A stretch of 21,704 nt of DNA, from positions 1 through 21,704 of the forward strand of contig PATJ01000003.1 in NCBI GenBank assembly GCA_002713545.1. The letters run 5' to 3'. Each line of letters opens with the position of its first letter. Position 1 is the first letter of the stretch. The notes under the pieces were generated by a model. That model saw only the letters and a program-made list of their open reading frames with translations. It was not told the DNA's origin and did no database searches. The stretch is from Acidimicrobiaceae bacterium (GTDB taxonomy: Bacteria > Actinomycetota > Acidimicrobiia > Acidimicrobiales > MedAcidi-G1). Below, piece by piece: positions 1 to 7,866 of the stretch. The translations under genes and the position numbers were made by a program.

Positions 1-1
1 A

Positions 2-1846
2 TCAAAAGTCAGGCAGGTCGCTGGAAGAACGAAGTGGGACAACCCTGGTATTGGGCCCTATTCTGACCTGCGGACGACCGTTGAACTCCCCGACTTCTCC
101 ATTCAGAATGGCTATCTCATCACCTCTGCCCATGCTCGCAGCGGTAACCGGAATGAACTGCTTGAATGCTACAGCACCTGCAATTCCGGATTTGTCCAAC
201 AGAGTTACTGACCACCTAGAAACTCCGACCCCAGTTGGAAACGCGTCGACCGACCAGATCCTCCCAACTATACTGGCTCTTGTCTCGATTTCAACAATGG
301 GTTCAGAGTCATCTTCTTCTGCCAGGGAGATTGAGGATTTTTCGTCCAACTCGAGAATCATCTCCCCCCTCCATACTGATGGAATGGCATTCCTCACCAC
401 TACTCTGCAGTCGTTTGAAATTGACCTTGTGACACTCCTCGGAGAGCCGTATCTCGAAGGTCTTACCTTGGCCCTATCATAACCATCCAACAGCTTGAAT
501 GACAATTCTATGGATCCGTCATCCTCGAGCCTTGGCCCCCTGATTTCAGAGACCGTGCCTGTCGCATCCACCCTTGTCTTCAACGAGCCCATGTGAGTGA
601 TAGGCCATGCATGACCGAATCTCTCGATCCTGTCCTCCATGGGCAGTTCTAGGTCATGATCCCCATTCTCGCAGACACCTCTCAAATCGCATCTTACACA
701 TCTGGCCAGGGGATTCGGGTCAATAGGGGTCTTGGATGGCTTACCCCCCTCGTCGAAGTAGCGGAGGGGAGATGGTTCTGCAGGGCAGTCCTCCATTTGA
801 GGATCGTTTGCATGTAATAGGTTGTACACATCCTTCAGATCATCTCCGTATTGGGTTAGTTCCTCTGGAGTCGGCAGTGGCACTTCCTTGACCGAGCCAG
901 GTCCAAGATACCAAATCCCCAGTGACTCTACTTCCTCGGCCCTGTTGTGAGTTTCCCACCAGAGCCATGCGTAAAGCCGGAGTTGCTCGATATAGCCTCC
1001 CGACCTATCCCCCTTTCCTTTGGAAGCCTTGATGTCTATCACAGAGGGTTTGCCAGTCCACCTGTATACCAAATCATACTCGCCCTGGAACCATCCTTCT
1101 GGGTGTGATGTCGTCTGCGTGAATGAGCCAGAATCGGGATCTACGAACCATGGGCGGGCCAGCTCCCATGCCTCGCACCATGAGACCTCGGAACCCGGTT
1201 CCTGGGCGCAAGGATGTGGCTCTTCCCAAACTCGTGGGAAGCCATCCGGGGCTGGCCAGTTGTGCCTGTGCTTGCCCAGCCTCCAGGATTCTGCATGTGG
1301 TCCGCCTCCCGCCCTCATGCAAGCCTCTACCTGGTCAATGTGCATTCTGATCCCGTTGGCCACCATCTCCCTGCATTCCTGCTCATTGGCCCCTTCCGAT
1401 GATCCGACCTTGTTCGATATTGACTCCCAATCTGCAACTGCATCGTCCCATGATGACTGGAAATGTGCATCTGCACGAGAAAGGGCCCATTCCTCGAGAG
1501 AGTCCCTGGTGGATGGCCATTCGGAGCTATCCATTGGAAGCAGCGAAGGAGCGGGCCAAAGGTCGCTGAAGTCGTAGGCGGGACGCCCGTCGTCAAGAAT
1601 CGGGGATTTCAGGAGGTCTCCCGAGTTAGCAGGGACGATCGAGGGAGAGTCCCTGAGGACCTTTGAGATGCAGGACTCTGCTGCATTGCCCCTGATAATC
1701 TGAGGCGGCAGGGGGCCCCTCAATCTTGGAATGTAATTGTAGTACCAGAGGCGTGGACAGGCCTGCCAAGTGACCATCTGAGAGGCTGAAAGCCTCCTGT
1801 AGGGATTCACCGAGTTGTCCCCGGGTTCGACTGACTTGACTGGCAC
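2..1846 (-). CDS. RecB/Cas4-like PD-(D/E)XK nuclease with Fe-S cysteines and C-terminal OB-fold region
   Basis: This is a 614-residue protein with a GTG start and a complete stop at the window edge. The N-terminus (18-37) has the LSASQMVTWQACPRLWYYNY pattern that opens RecB/AddB/Cas4 nuclease domains. The core is visible as GEYDLV (D258), VIDIKAS (D271, K273) and QLRLYAW (Q288). A Cys trio C383-x2-C386-x5-C392, with C30, matches the four-cysteine iron-sulfur site of this superfamily. The motif-I His of relatives (G-x3-H) appears here as Glu57. Residues ~420-610 look like one or two OB-folds; the last (525-605) is the clearer. The family acts on DNA ends or single strands, and the OB part suggests ssDNA binding (inference). 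It lies 48 bases after the radical SAM gene on the same strand. No cas genes or repeats are nearby, so I do not call it cas4. Confidence 0.8.
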   Translation of the reverse strand: MPVKSVEPGDNSVNPYRRLSASQMVTWQACPRLWYYNYIPRLRGPLPPQIIRGNAAESCISKVLRDSPSIVPANSGDLLKSPILDDGRPAYDFSDLWPAPSLLPMDSSEWPSTRDSLEEWALSRADAHFQSSWDDAVADWESISNKVGSSEGANEQECREMVANGIRMHIDQVEACMRAGGGPHAESWRLGKHRHNWPAPDGFPRVWEEPHPCAQEPGSEVSWCEAWELARPWFVDPDSGSFTQTTSHPEGWFQGEYDLVYRWTGKPSVIDIKASKGKGDRSGGYIEQLRLYAWLWWETHNRAEEVESLGIWYLGPGSVKEVPLPTPEELTQYGDDLKDVYNLLHANDPQMEDCPAEPSPLRYFDEGGKPSKTPIDPNPLARCVRCDLRGVCENGDHDLELPMEDRIERFGHAWPITHMGSLKTRVDATGTVSEIRGPRLEDDGSIELSFKLLDGYDRAKVRPSRYGSPRSVTRSISNDCRVVVRNAIPSVWRGEMILELDEKSSISLAEEDDSEPIVEIETRASIVGRIWSVDAFPTGVGVSRWSVTLLDKSGIAGAVAFKQFIPVTAASMGRGDEIAILNGEVGEFNGRPQVRIGPNTRVVPLRSSSDLPDF

Positions 1847-1894
1847 TATGGAATAGCGGGGGACGGGGCCATATCAACCCAACGTGGTAGAAAA

Positions 1895-3031
1895 TCAGGG
1901 CCTATGTTCATTGAGCCACACGAGAGACACCTCAGTACGGTCGAAAGTAGGCGTTACCTCGATCACTGCCACAGGGGCTTCGGCGTCTTCAGATATTTCC
2001 TCGGCGACTGATATTGGCATCTCTATCCTGCCCTCATCCCGGTCATAGTGGAGGAACCTAGTCGGAAGTCCGGTGAATTCAGAAATTTCCTCGACCCAAG
2101 CAGAGTGATCTTCGAACGACGAGTAAATTGCCCCGAAGAACAAGGTTGCATCATCGCTCAATGTCTCATGCGGTGCGATAGTTGCCTCCCCCCTTCTCAT
2201 GAATCTCCTCCTCATCTGGCCTGCATCCTTGTAAACCGAGGTGCAGTACTTCAAGTGGAATCCATACGGCTCCCTGGCCTTTCCATCCAGTGGGTCTCTA
2301 GCGCCGATCGAAGCCGCCATCACCCTGTCCCTGAGGGATTGTGCGAGCTCGGATGATCCCTCGGCACCAGCGGTAATCTCGGTTGACAAGTTGAATCCCC
2401 TGAGTTCCATGTTGTCGTGGTTCCCCACAGTTATCTCAAGCTCGTTCAGGTTCAGGAAGCTCACATCGAAGTCCCTCAGGTCTTCCAGAATCTGCATCAA
2501 TTCCTCCTCCTTGTCTGGCTCGCAGGGGAGCTCGACTCCAGTCAGGATACCGGACCGTGCGCAGGCTGCAATTGTTTCTTTGTACTGGTCTGCCTCCAAA
2601 TCCAAGAAGTGGAAGCGGATTTCATCGAGGCCCGCATCTGCGAAATCTGCGGCCCATTCCGGACGGAATGGGATGCTGGTGTACATATGGAGGTGGAATT
2701 CTTGTCCGAACTCCTCCTTCAGGGCCCTGATTCCTTCCAAAGACCTCTCCCTTGCCATTAACGGGTCTCCCCCTGTGATCCCGGCCCCAGTTGCTCGCAT
2801 GGCCCGGGCCTCCTCGATTACCTCGTCGAACGACCCACAGGGCCTTTCGTTGGCGTACATGAAATCGATATCTCGTCTGGTCTCCGAGAGAGGGCAATAG
2901 TCGCACCTCCAATGGCAGTTGCCCGTTATGAAAAGTACCAGTTTGCTGCCCATCTGGCATTGTATGCAACCCTCGCAATCTGCAAGATCGGCAGTCTCTG
3001 CAACCTCTACAGTCTGAGGCAGAATGCTCAT
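1895..3031 (-). CDS. Radical SAM protein of the COG2108 type (related to pyruvate formate-lyase activating enzymes)
   Basis: This 378-residue protein has the radical SAM cluster motif C39-x3-C43-x2-C46 within GNCHWRCDYCPLS, followed by YANERP (59-64) and a glycine-rich GITGGDP (84-90) that fits the SAM-binding GGE-like motif. An extra CxxCxxC (C19, C22, C25) just upstream could bind a second cluster or a metal. These features match the uncharacterised archaeal COG2108 group, whose reaction is unknown to me. The ATG overlaps the pdxT stop as ATGA, so the two are probably translationally coupled. The C-terminal ~100 residues (from about 275) carry no motif I recognise. The radical SAM assignment is firm; the substrate is not visible from sequence. 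Confidence 0.85.
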   Translation of the reverse strand: MSILPQTVEVAETADLADCEGCIQCQMGSKLVLFITGNCHWRCDYCPLSETRRDIDFMYANERPCGSFDEVIEEARAMRATGAGITGGDPLMARERSLEGIRALKEEFGQEFHLHMYTSIPFRPEWAADFADAGLDEIRFHFLDLEADQYKETIAACARSGILTGVELPCEPDKEEELMQILEDLRDFDVSFLNLNELEITVGNHDNMELRGFNLSTEITAGAEGSSELAQSLRDRVMAASIGARDPLDGKAREPYGFHLKYCTSVYKDAGQMRRRFMRRGEATIAPHETLSDDATLFFGAIYSSFEDHSAWVEEISEFTGLPTRFLHYDRDEGRIEMPISVAEEISEDAEAPVAVIEVTPTFDRTEVSLVWLNEHRP

Positions 3032-3624
3032 TGAAAGGCCTCCTTGGCTGACTCCAGAAGCCAGACGTGGAACCCCGGGTCACCGGATAACTCGGGGTGG
3101 AATGTGAGAGCTACGACATTACCGGTCCTCACACCGACCACCTCGTCCCCGTGCATCGCTGAGATCTCTGCATCGTGTGATATGAATCTCGGGGCCCTGA
3201 TGAAAACTCCGGGAAAGTCGCACCCCAATAGGGGCGAGTAGAGAGTGTCTTGGAATGAGTCGGACTGTCTGCCGTACGCATTGCGGTCGATTCTGGCATC
3301 GACCAGTGGGTAGCCCCCATCCTGTGGGTCCGAGAGGAGGATTGCTCCCGCACAAGTGCCCAGCACGGGCAGTGTCGGCCTATCCCTGATCCACTGGAAG
3401 AGCCCGGGAAGCAGATTCGATGCCTCGTCGAGTCCTGTCAGCCTCATGGTGGTCGACTCTCCGCCCGGTAGAACGAGTGCTTGAGGGTCGGACGATTGAA
3501 GATCGGAGAGTTTTCTGATCTCGTGAATCTCCACCATAATGCCAGAACGCGAAGACGCTGCCTCTATTGCGGCGATATGCGCGTGTCTCGCGCCCTGAAG
3601 CATGACCAAGCCGATACGGAGCAC
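3028..3624 (-). CDS. pdxT: Pyridoxal 5'-phosphate synthase glutaminase subunit PdxT
   Basis: This 198-residue class I glutaminase releases ammonia from glutamine for the PdxS synthase in the DXP-independent vitamin B6 pathway. The family motifs are all present: LPGGEST (52-58), GTCAGA with nucleophile C91, RNAYGRQ (114-120) and TFHPEL with H176 and E178 of the catalytic triad. Length fits the family (~190-200). The start is GTG; an in-frame TAG lies six codons upstream, so no longer N-terminus is possible. No good Shine-Dalgarno sequence is seen. PdxS is not in the window. The gene is divergent from serC, a PLP-dependent enzyme, across ~80 bases, and overlaps the downstream radical SAM gene. 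Confidence 0.95.
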   Translation of the reverse strand: MLRIGLVMLQGARHAHIAAIEAASSRSGIMVEIHEIRKLSDLQSSDPQALVLPGGESTTMRLTGLDEASNLLPGLFQWIRDRPTLPVLGTCAGAILLSDPQDGGYPLVDARIDRNAYGRQSDSFQDTLYSPLLGCDFPGVFIRAPRFISHDAEISAMHGDEVVGVRTGNVVALTFHPELSGDPGFHVWLLESAKEAFQ

Positions 3625-3704
3625 GCCCCGGCGTCTCGCCTAGTGGAGATGAACCCTGTCGTGCCCTCCGATGGGCTGAAAGACCGGGGATTGCACGTCC
3701 AAGC

Positions 3705-4796
3705 ATGACTGGAGCGGGCAGAGTGCACAATTTCGGTGCGGGGCCAGCGGTGCTCCCGCTCGAAGTGGTGTCCGAAGTAGCCGAGGCGCTTCCTAATCTA
3801 TCCGACAGTGGCTTCGGGCTACTGGAAGTGTCCCATAGGAGCGAAGTCTTCCAGAGCGTAATAGACTCGGCCGAGGAAAGGGTGAGGAGGGTTCTTTCCG
3901 TGCCCGGTGACTACCATGTCCTATTCCTCCAGGGCGGTGCCTCAACCCAGTTCTACATGACCGCCCTAAATTTGCTCGGGGAGGCTGGAAAGGCGGACTT
4001 CCTAGTAACTGGCGGATGGTCCCAGAAGGCCATCAAGGAGGCCGGCAGGGTTGGTGATGTGCAATCAGCCTGGGATGGGTCGGGAGACGGATTCGTTTCT
4101 GTCCCCAGTAACGGCGACTACGTCATCAGGGACGATGCTGACTACGTCCACTACACCTCGAACAACACCCTCTTCGGAACACAGTTCCACCACCTTCCGG
4201 ACAGTGGGGGTAAGCCTAGGGTGGTGGATGCAAGCTCGGACATCTGCGGAGTCCCACTGGACATCTCATCCCATGACCTCGTCTATGCAGGGGCCCAGAA
4301 GAACCTGGGGCCGAGCGGGGTCACCCTGGTGATCATCTCCCCCTGGGCAATTTCCAAGATAGGGGATGGGCTTCCCACGATGATGGACTACAGGACCCAC
4401 GTGTCCAAGGGATCCATGTTCAACACCCCCAACACATTCGGCATCTTCGTCCTGGACAGGGTAATGGCTTGGGTCGAGAGGAACGGGGGTTTGGAAGGGG
4501 CCATAGATAGGAACAGGAGGAAGGCAACGCTACTCTACGATGAGCTGGATAGGACCTCATTCTGGGCCCCTCATGCCGAAGCCGGATCGAGATCAGTCAT
4601 GAACGTCACCTGGAGGCTAGCCGACCAGAGCCTGGAGCCAGCATTCCTGGAGGAGGCCGTCGCCGCTGGAATGGGCGGCCTGAAGGGCCATCGGAGCGTC
4701 GGAGGAATCAGGGCGAGCATGTACAACGGATGCACAATAGACAGCGTAGAGGCTTTGGTTTCCTTCATGAGGGATTTCGAGGCGAGACACGGGTGA
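3705..4796 (+). CDS. serC: Phosphoserine aminotransferase
   Basis: A 363-residue class V aminotransferase that makes 3-phosphoserine from 3-phosphohydroxypyruvate and glutamate in serine synthesis. Visible signatures are HNFGAGPAVLP (8-18), LEVSHRS (40-46), LFLQGGAS (73-80), the PLP-ring aspartate in VVDASSDI (D176) and the Schiff-base lysine in AGAQKNLGPSG (K199). Length is normal (~360). The ATG at 3705 has no clear ribosome site. A GTG at 3723 is preceded by GGAG at 3711-3714 with 8-base spacing and gives an N-terminus closer to the family, so it may be the true start. Its stop lies 8 bases before the preferred deoC ATG, and deoC probably follows it in one transcript. Confidence 0.95.
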   Translation: MTGAGRVHNFGAGPAVLPLEVVSEVAEALPNLSDSGFGLLEVSHRSEVFQSVIDSAEERVRRVLSVPGDYHVLFLQGGASTQFYMTALNLLGEAGKADFLVTGGWSQKAIKEAGRVGDVQSAWDGSGDGFVSVPSNGDYVIRDDADYVHYTSNNTLFGTQFHHLPDSGGKPRVVDASSDICGVPLDISSHDLVYAGAQKNLGPSGVTLVIISPWAISKIGDGLPTMMDYRTHVSKGSMFNTPNTFGIFVLDRVMAWVERNGGLEGAIDRNRRKATLLYDELDRTSFWAPHAEAGSRSVMNVTWRLADQSLEPAFLEEAVAAGMGGLKGHRSVGGIRASMYNGCTIDSVEALVSFMRDFEARHG

Positions 4797-4804
4797 GCGT
4801 TTCC

Positions 4805-5506
4805 ATGGATACGAGGGATATTCTCGACATCCTGGACCTCACATTGCTGGACCACGATGCCTCCGAGGCCGATCTGAGAAGGATATGTGACAGGGCCAAC
4901 GAGCACGGGCCCGCCGCCGTGTGCGTATTCTCCGAGCACGTTGAGCTGGTCAGGGGGATGCTGGATGACGGGATCTCCGTGGCTGCCGTGGCCGGCGGAT
5001 TCCCCGTCGGGGGGGACGACGCTACGTCGATTCGCGAGTCGATAGAGGATGCAGTGAGGTCAGGGGCGGACGAGATAGACTGCGTCCTAGAGCCCCGGGA
5101 CTCCGACGACTTCCCCGGGGAGCAAGACCTGTCCCTGCTCGAGGCCATGAGGCAGGCGTCTTCAGGCCGGACGCTCAAGGTAATCATCGAGACCCCCCTT
5201 CTGGGAGAGCACGCCATCAGGGCAGTGACTCGCATGGTACTGGCAACTGGCGCTGACTTCGTGAAGAGCTGCACGGGCATGAGGGGAGGATGCAGCGATG
5301 AGGACGCACGGCTACTGTCTTTCGAGGTCAAGCGTCATTCCGTAACGATGGGAGAGGACAGGGGAGTCAAGCTATCAGGCGGAATTAGAGTCAGGGGGGA
5401 CGTCGAGAGGCTGATCGAAATCGTGGACTCCAATGAGGCGGACATCTCCGGCCCGTCGAGGCTCAGGATAGGCGCATCGTCCCTACTTGACGACATTCTG
5501 AGATGA
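4805..5506 (+). CDS. deoC: Deoxyribose-phosphate aldolase
   Basis: A class I aldolase that interconverts 2-deoxyribose 5-phosphate with glyceraldehyde 3-phosphate and acetaldehyde in nucleoside salvage. From the ATG at 4805 it is 233 residues. Catalytic positions are recognisable: D92 in DEIDCVLEPRD, the Schiff-base K154 in GADFVKSCTG and K189 in GVKLSGGIR; the phosphate-binding RIGASSL is at 221-227. The start is chosen because GGTGA at 4792-4796, part of the serC end, sits 8 bases upstream. A GTG at 4793 overlapping the serC stop (GTGA) is the alternative. The longer open frame from 4730 would run deep into serC and is unlikely. The gene ends one base before the convergent tRNA-Val. Confidence 0.92.
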   Translation: MDTRDILDILDLTLLDHDASEADLRRICDRANEHGPAAVCVFSEHVELVRGMLDDGISVAAVAGGFPVGGDDATSIRESIEDAVRSGADEIDCVLEPRDSDDFPGEQDLSLLEAMRQASSGRTLKVIIETPLLGEHAIRAVTRMVLATGADFVKSCTGMRGGCSDEDARLLSFEVKRHSVTMGEDRGVKLSGGIRVRGDVERLIEIVDSNEADISGPSRLRIGASSLLDDILR

Positions 5507-5507
5507 A

Positions 5508-5583
5508 TGGTGGGCTCGGCAGGAATTGAACCTGCGATCTTCGCCATGTGAAGGCGACGTCATAACCCCTAGACCACGAGCCC
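5508..5583 (-). tRNA. tRNA-Val (anticodon CAC), CCA encoded
   Basis: On the minus strand the sequence folds as a full cloverleaf. The acceptor GGGCTCG (5583-5577) pairs with CGAGCCC. A D-arm is closed by GTC/GAC, the anticodon stem is TCGCC/GGCGA with loop TTCACAT (anticodon CAC, reading GTG valine codons), and the T-arm is GCAGG-TTCAATT-CCTGC. The discriminator is A at 5511 and the next three bases spell CCA (5510-5508), so the tail is encoded. There is no intron. It is transcribed toward deoC, whose stop ends at 5506. The promoter would lie in the 97-base gap shared with the thioredoxin-CcdA gene. Confidence 0.95.
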
Positions 5584-5680
5584 CGGGTCCATGCGGGCTG
5601 AGCCCTCACGATAAGCATGATGACGCGACTGGGGCGCCATCTCCCGCCGGAATCAAAAGTCCGGCCCGATTCGGACAAAC
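5584..5680. promoter_or_regulatory. Divergent promoter gap between tRNA-Val and the thioredoxin-CcdA gene
   Basis: This gap must hold the tRNA promoter (minus) and that of the CcdA fusion (plus). On the minus strand GCTTATCG (5616-5609) lies about 29 bases upstream of the tRNA 5' end, the right distance for an archaeal TATA element, though the match is weak. On the plus strand GAATCAAAAG lies ~27 bases before the ATG at 5681, which would fit a leaderless message. A small inverted pair GTCCG/CGGAC just before the ATG could form a 5-bp stem. All three are inference from spacing. Confidence 0.35.
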
Positions 5681-7129
5681 ATGGCTGCGGGTCTGGACTT
5701 CGGGGTCCTCAGGGAAAGGGACACCTGGAAAGGGTTCGGCGTGGGCGTCGTTCTGTTCTGCATTATCGGGTACTCATCGCTCAGCCTTTTCGGGTTGTCC
5801 TCGTCGGCATACGGCGTAAGTGACGTAGTCGAGGTCAGCCCGGACTTCGAGGTCGAATCGATGAACAGGACCGGTATCGACGATGCCATCGCCGATGATT
5901 CGGGAATGATCAGGCTGAGCGACCTCAGGGGCAGCGTGATCGTGCTAGACTTCATGGCGGTGGATTGCGCCAACTGCCACTACGTCCAGGAGCACATCGA
6001 CCAGCGCATCGAAGAATGGGGGGCTCTCGAAGGGGAGTACCCGGTCGTCGCCCTGTCCGTGGCAACTTGGTACGCGTACGAGGACTTCGACAGGATAAAC
6101 TCGACCTTCGGAGACTCGGATTCTGACAAGCACATGAGTTGGCCGGTTGCGAACGGTGGGCCCGATTCCGTGATCCTCGATGACGGCACCAGGGGAGACT
6201 TGGTCGAGCACTACTTCGCACAGGCCATCCCCCTCGTCCTTGTGATAGACCACGAGGGCTATGCGGTCGCCAAGGAGGGCACTGGGACGCCACTCGATGG
6301 CTGGTCCTCCTTCGATTCAGCGATCGAGAGGGCTAACGAGGGGGATGCCGAGTCACTCAGGTTCGGCATAGAGAAGCCCGACAGCTCGATGGCGGGCGTG
6401 TTCCTGATCGGGCTTTTCCTAGGGGTGCTGGTCTACTTCTCCCCCTGCGCGTTCCCCGTACTCCCGTCGTACATCACCTACTACCTGAACCTCGGAATGA
6501 GGCAGGACGAGCTGATCGAGGCGGGCAAGATAACCGGTAGCATGCCGAGGCCCGTCGAGGTGGGCCTGTTCGCTGCCCTCGGGCAACTGGCGTTCTTCAC
6601 GGTGGTAGGAGCGATAATCTTCGGCTTGGACGGGATCGTTGACCTCTCGGGGGCCCTGCACGACATCGCGGTGGCGATAGCATGGCTGCTGCTCATCCTG
6701 GGCGGGATGATGCTGCTCGGATGGACGTCCCACCTCTTGGCATGGGTCCAGAGGGCGCTGGACAAGTACCAGACTGACGAGTCCGACGAGAGATTCACTC
6801 CGCGCAGGAACATGTTCCTGTGGGGCATAGGGTACAGCGCCGCCTCTGTGGACTGCACGGCGGCGGCCGTGTTCCCGTTCGTAGCATGGCTCACTGTGGT
6901 CGGTGACGGCGCATTCCTCTCGGGCATGCTGGGCCTGATACTCTCCGCCACCATCCTGATGGTCACCGTGACCGCCCTCGTAGGGACTGGCAGGCAGGCC
7001 ATGCTTGACTTCCTCAGGAGGTCGACAGGGGTCGTAAAGGCCACGGGCGCCTGGATGATGATGTTCGCAGGTGCGGGGCTCCTCGCCTACCTGACCCAGC
7101 CGGCACTGGTCTCGGGGATCCTCGGGTAG
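5681..7129 (+). CDS. Membrane thiol-redox fusion: N-terminal thioredoxin-like domain plus CcdA/DsbD-type transmembrane domain
   Basis: A 482-residue fusion. Residues 18-40 form a membrane anchor. Residues ~50-225 are a TlpA/thioredoxin-like domain with the active site D95-C96-A-N-C99 and a likely cis-proline at P184. From ~238 a multi-spanning CcdA/DsbD-beta-like domain follows, with its paired cysteines at C256 (SPCAFPVLP) and C392 (SVDCTAAA). CcdA-type proteins pass electrons from cytoplasmic thioredoxin across the membrane, and here the extracytoplasmic acceptor is on the same chain. In DsbD the thioredoxin domain is at the C-terminus, so this order differs. It is 8 bases from the following tauE-like gene and probably co-transcribed with it. 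Substrate could be cytochrome c apoprotein or exported disulfide proteins; sequence does not decide. Confidence 0.85.
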   Translation: MAAGLDFGVLRERDTWKGFGVGVVLFCIIGYSSLSLFGLSSSAYGVSDVVEVSPDFEVESMNRTGIDDAIADDSGMIRLSDLRGSVIVLDFMAVDCANCHYVQEHIDQRIEEWGALEGEYPVVALSVATWYAYEDFDRINSTFGDSDSDKHMSWPVANGGPDSVILDDGTRGDLVEHYFAQAIPLVLVIDHEGYAVAKEGTGTPLDGWSSFDSAIERANEGDAESLRFGIEKPDSSMAGVFLIGLFLGVLVYFSPCAFPVLPSYITYYLNLGMRQDELIEAGKITGSMPRPVEVGLFAALGQLAFFTVVGAIIFGLDGIVDLSGALHDIAVAIAWLLLILGGMMLLGWTSHLLAWVQRALDKYQTDESDERFTPRRNMFLWGIGYSAASVDCTAAAVFPFVAWLTVVGDGAFLSGMLGLILSATILMVTVTALVGTGRQAMLDFLRRSTGVVKATGAWMMMFAGAGLLAYLTQPALVSGILG

Positions 7130-7137
7130 GTGCGAGA

Positions 7138-7866
7138 ATGGAGATGGTGGTGCTCGCTTTCCTCGGTTGCTTCCTAGCGGCCGCGCTGACGGTGCCTGCC
7201 GGGTTCGGGCTGTCGACCATGCTGACGCCGGTTGTTCTCCTGATGATGGGGCCCCACGAGGCGGTTGCCGTCGTTGCGGTGGTCCATGGCGCCCACAACG
7301 CCGGGAAGTTCGTTGCACTGAGGGAAAGCGTCGACCTCTCCGCGTTCCGGCACTACGGGGTATGGCTGGTCGCGGGGGCAATCATAGGGGCGCTGCTTCA
7401 GAACCAGGTACCGCAGGACCCGTTGCTGGCCGTGATAGGCGTCTTCCTGGTGCTGCTGCCGATACTCACCCTCAGCGAGTCGTGGACCGGGTACAGGATT
7501 CCTGAGGCGAATGACAGGGTGGGTGGCTTCGGTTCCGGATTCATGGGGGGCCTTTCAGGGCACCAGGGCGCCCTTAGGGCGATGTTCCTGACGAGGAGGC
7601 TGAGCGACAAGATGACGTACGCCGCCACGGCTAGCGTCCTGGCGCTTTGCGTGGACCTATCGCGGATTCCCGTCTACCTGTTCTTCAGGCCGGACGAGAT
7701 TGTGGAGCACCTCCAACTGACTGCCATTTTGGTGGTAGCAGCCCTGCTTGGAGTCAGGGTTGGCAAGAGGTGGTTGGAGACAATGAAGTCGGAGTTGATC
7801 CGTAAGATTGTGATGTCGGGAATAGTTGCCAGCGGTGCTTTCTACATACTCGAGTCAGTGGCCTAA
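7138..7866 (+). CDS. TauE/SafE-family membrane transporter (sulfite/organosulfur exporter family)
   Basis: A 242-residue integral membrane protein with about seven or eight hydrophobic segments. The two-fold repeat typical of TauE/SafE (former DUF81) is visible: VPAGFGLSTMLTPVVLL near the N-terminus, GAIIGALL in the first half, and GFGSGFMGGLSGHQGALRAMFL in the second. Family members export sulfite, sulfoacetate or other small anions; the substrate here is not known. AGGTG (7128-7132), overlapping the upstream stop, gives a ribosome site 5 bases before the ATG. Pairing with a thiol-redox protein hints at sulfur chemistry (inference). Its stop overlaps the stop of the convergent phoU-like gene. 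Confidence 0.85.
   Translation: MEMVVLAFLGCFLAAALTVPAGFGLSTMLTPVVLLMMGPHEAVAVVAVVHGAHNAGKFVALRESVDLSAFRHYGVWLVAGAIIGALLQNQVPQDPLLAVIGVFLVLLPILTLSESWTGYRIPEANDRVGGFGSGFMGGLSGHQGALRAMFLTRRLSDKMTYAATASVLALCVDLSRIPVYLFFRPDEIVEHLQLTAILVVAALLGVRVGKRWLETMKSELIRKIVMSGIVASGAFYILESVA

Noticed and set aside
2-1846. CRISPR-associated cas4
   Set aside because: No repeat array or other cas gene is in the window, and the long OB-fold extension and altered motif I do not fit typical Cas4.
2241-2900. 219-residue plus-strand open frame opposite the radical SAM gene
   Set aside because: It is Ser-rich low-complexity translation of the opposite strand of a gene with firm catalytic motifs.
4730-4804. N-terminal extension of the deoC frame
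   Set aside because: It lies inside serC, is unlike DeoC N-termini, and a GGTGA ribosome site supports the ATG at 4805.
6419-7381. 320-residue minus-strand open frame opposite the CcdA fusion and TauE-like genes
   Set aside because: It is Pro/Arg/Gly/His-rich with no motif, lies antisense to two clearly recognised membrane proteins, and is explained by GC-rich codon structure.
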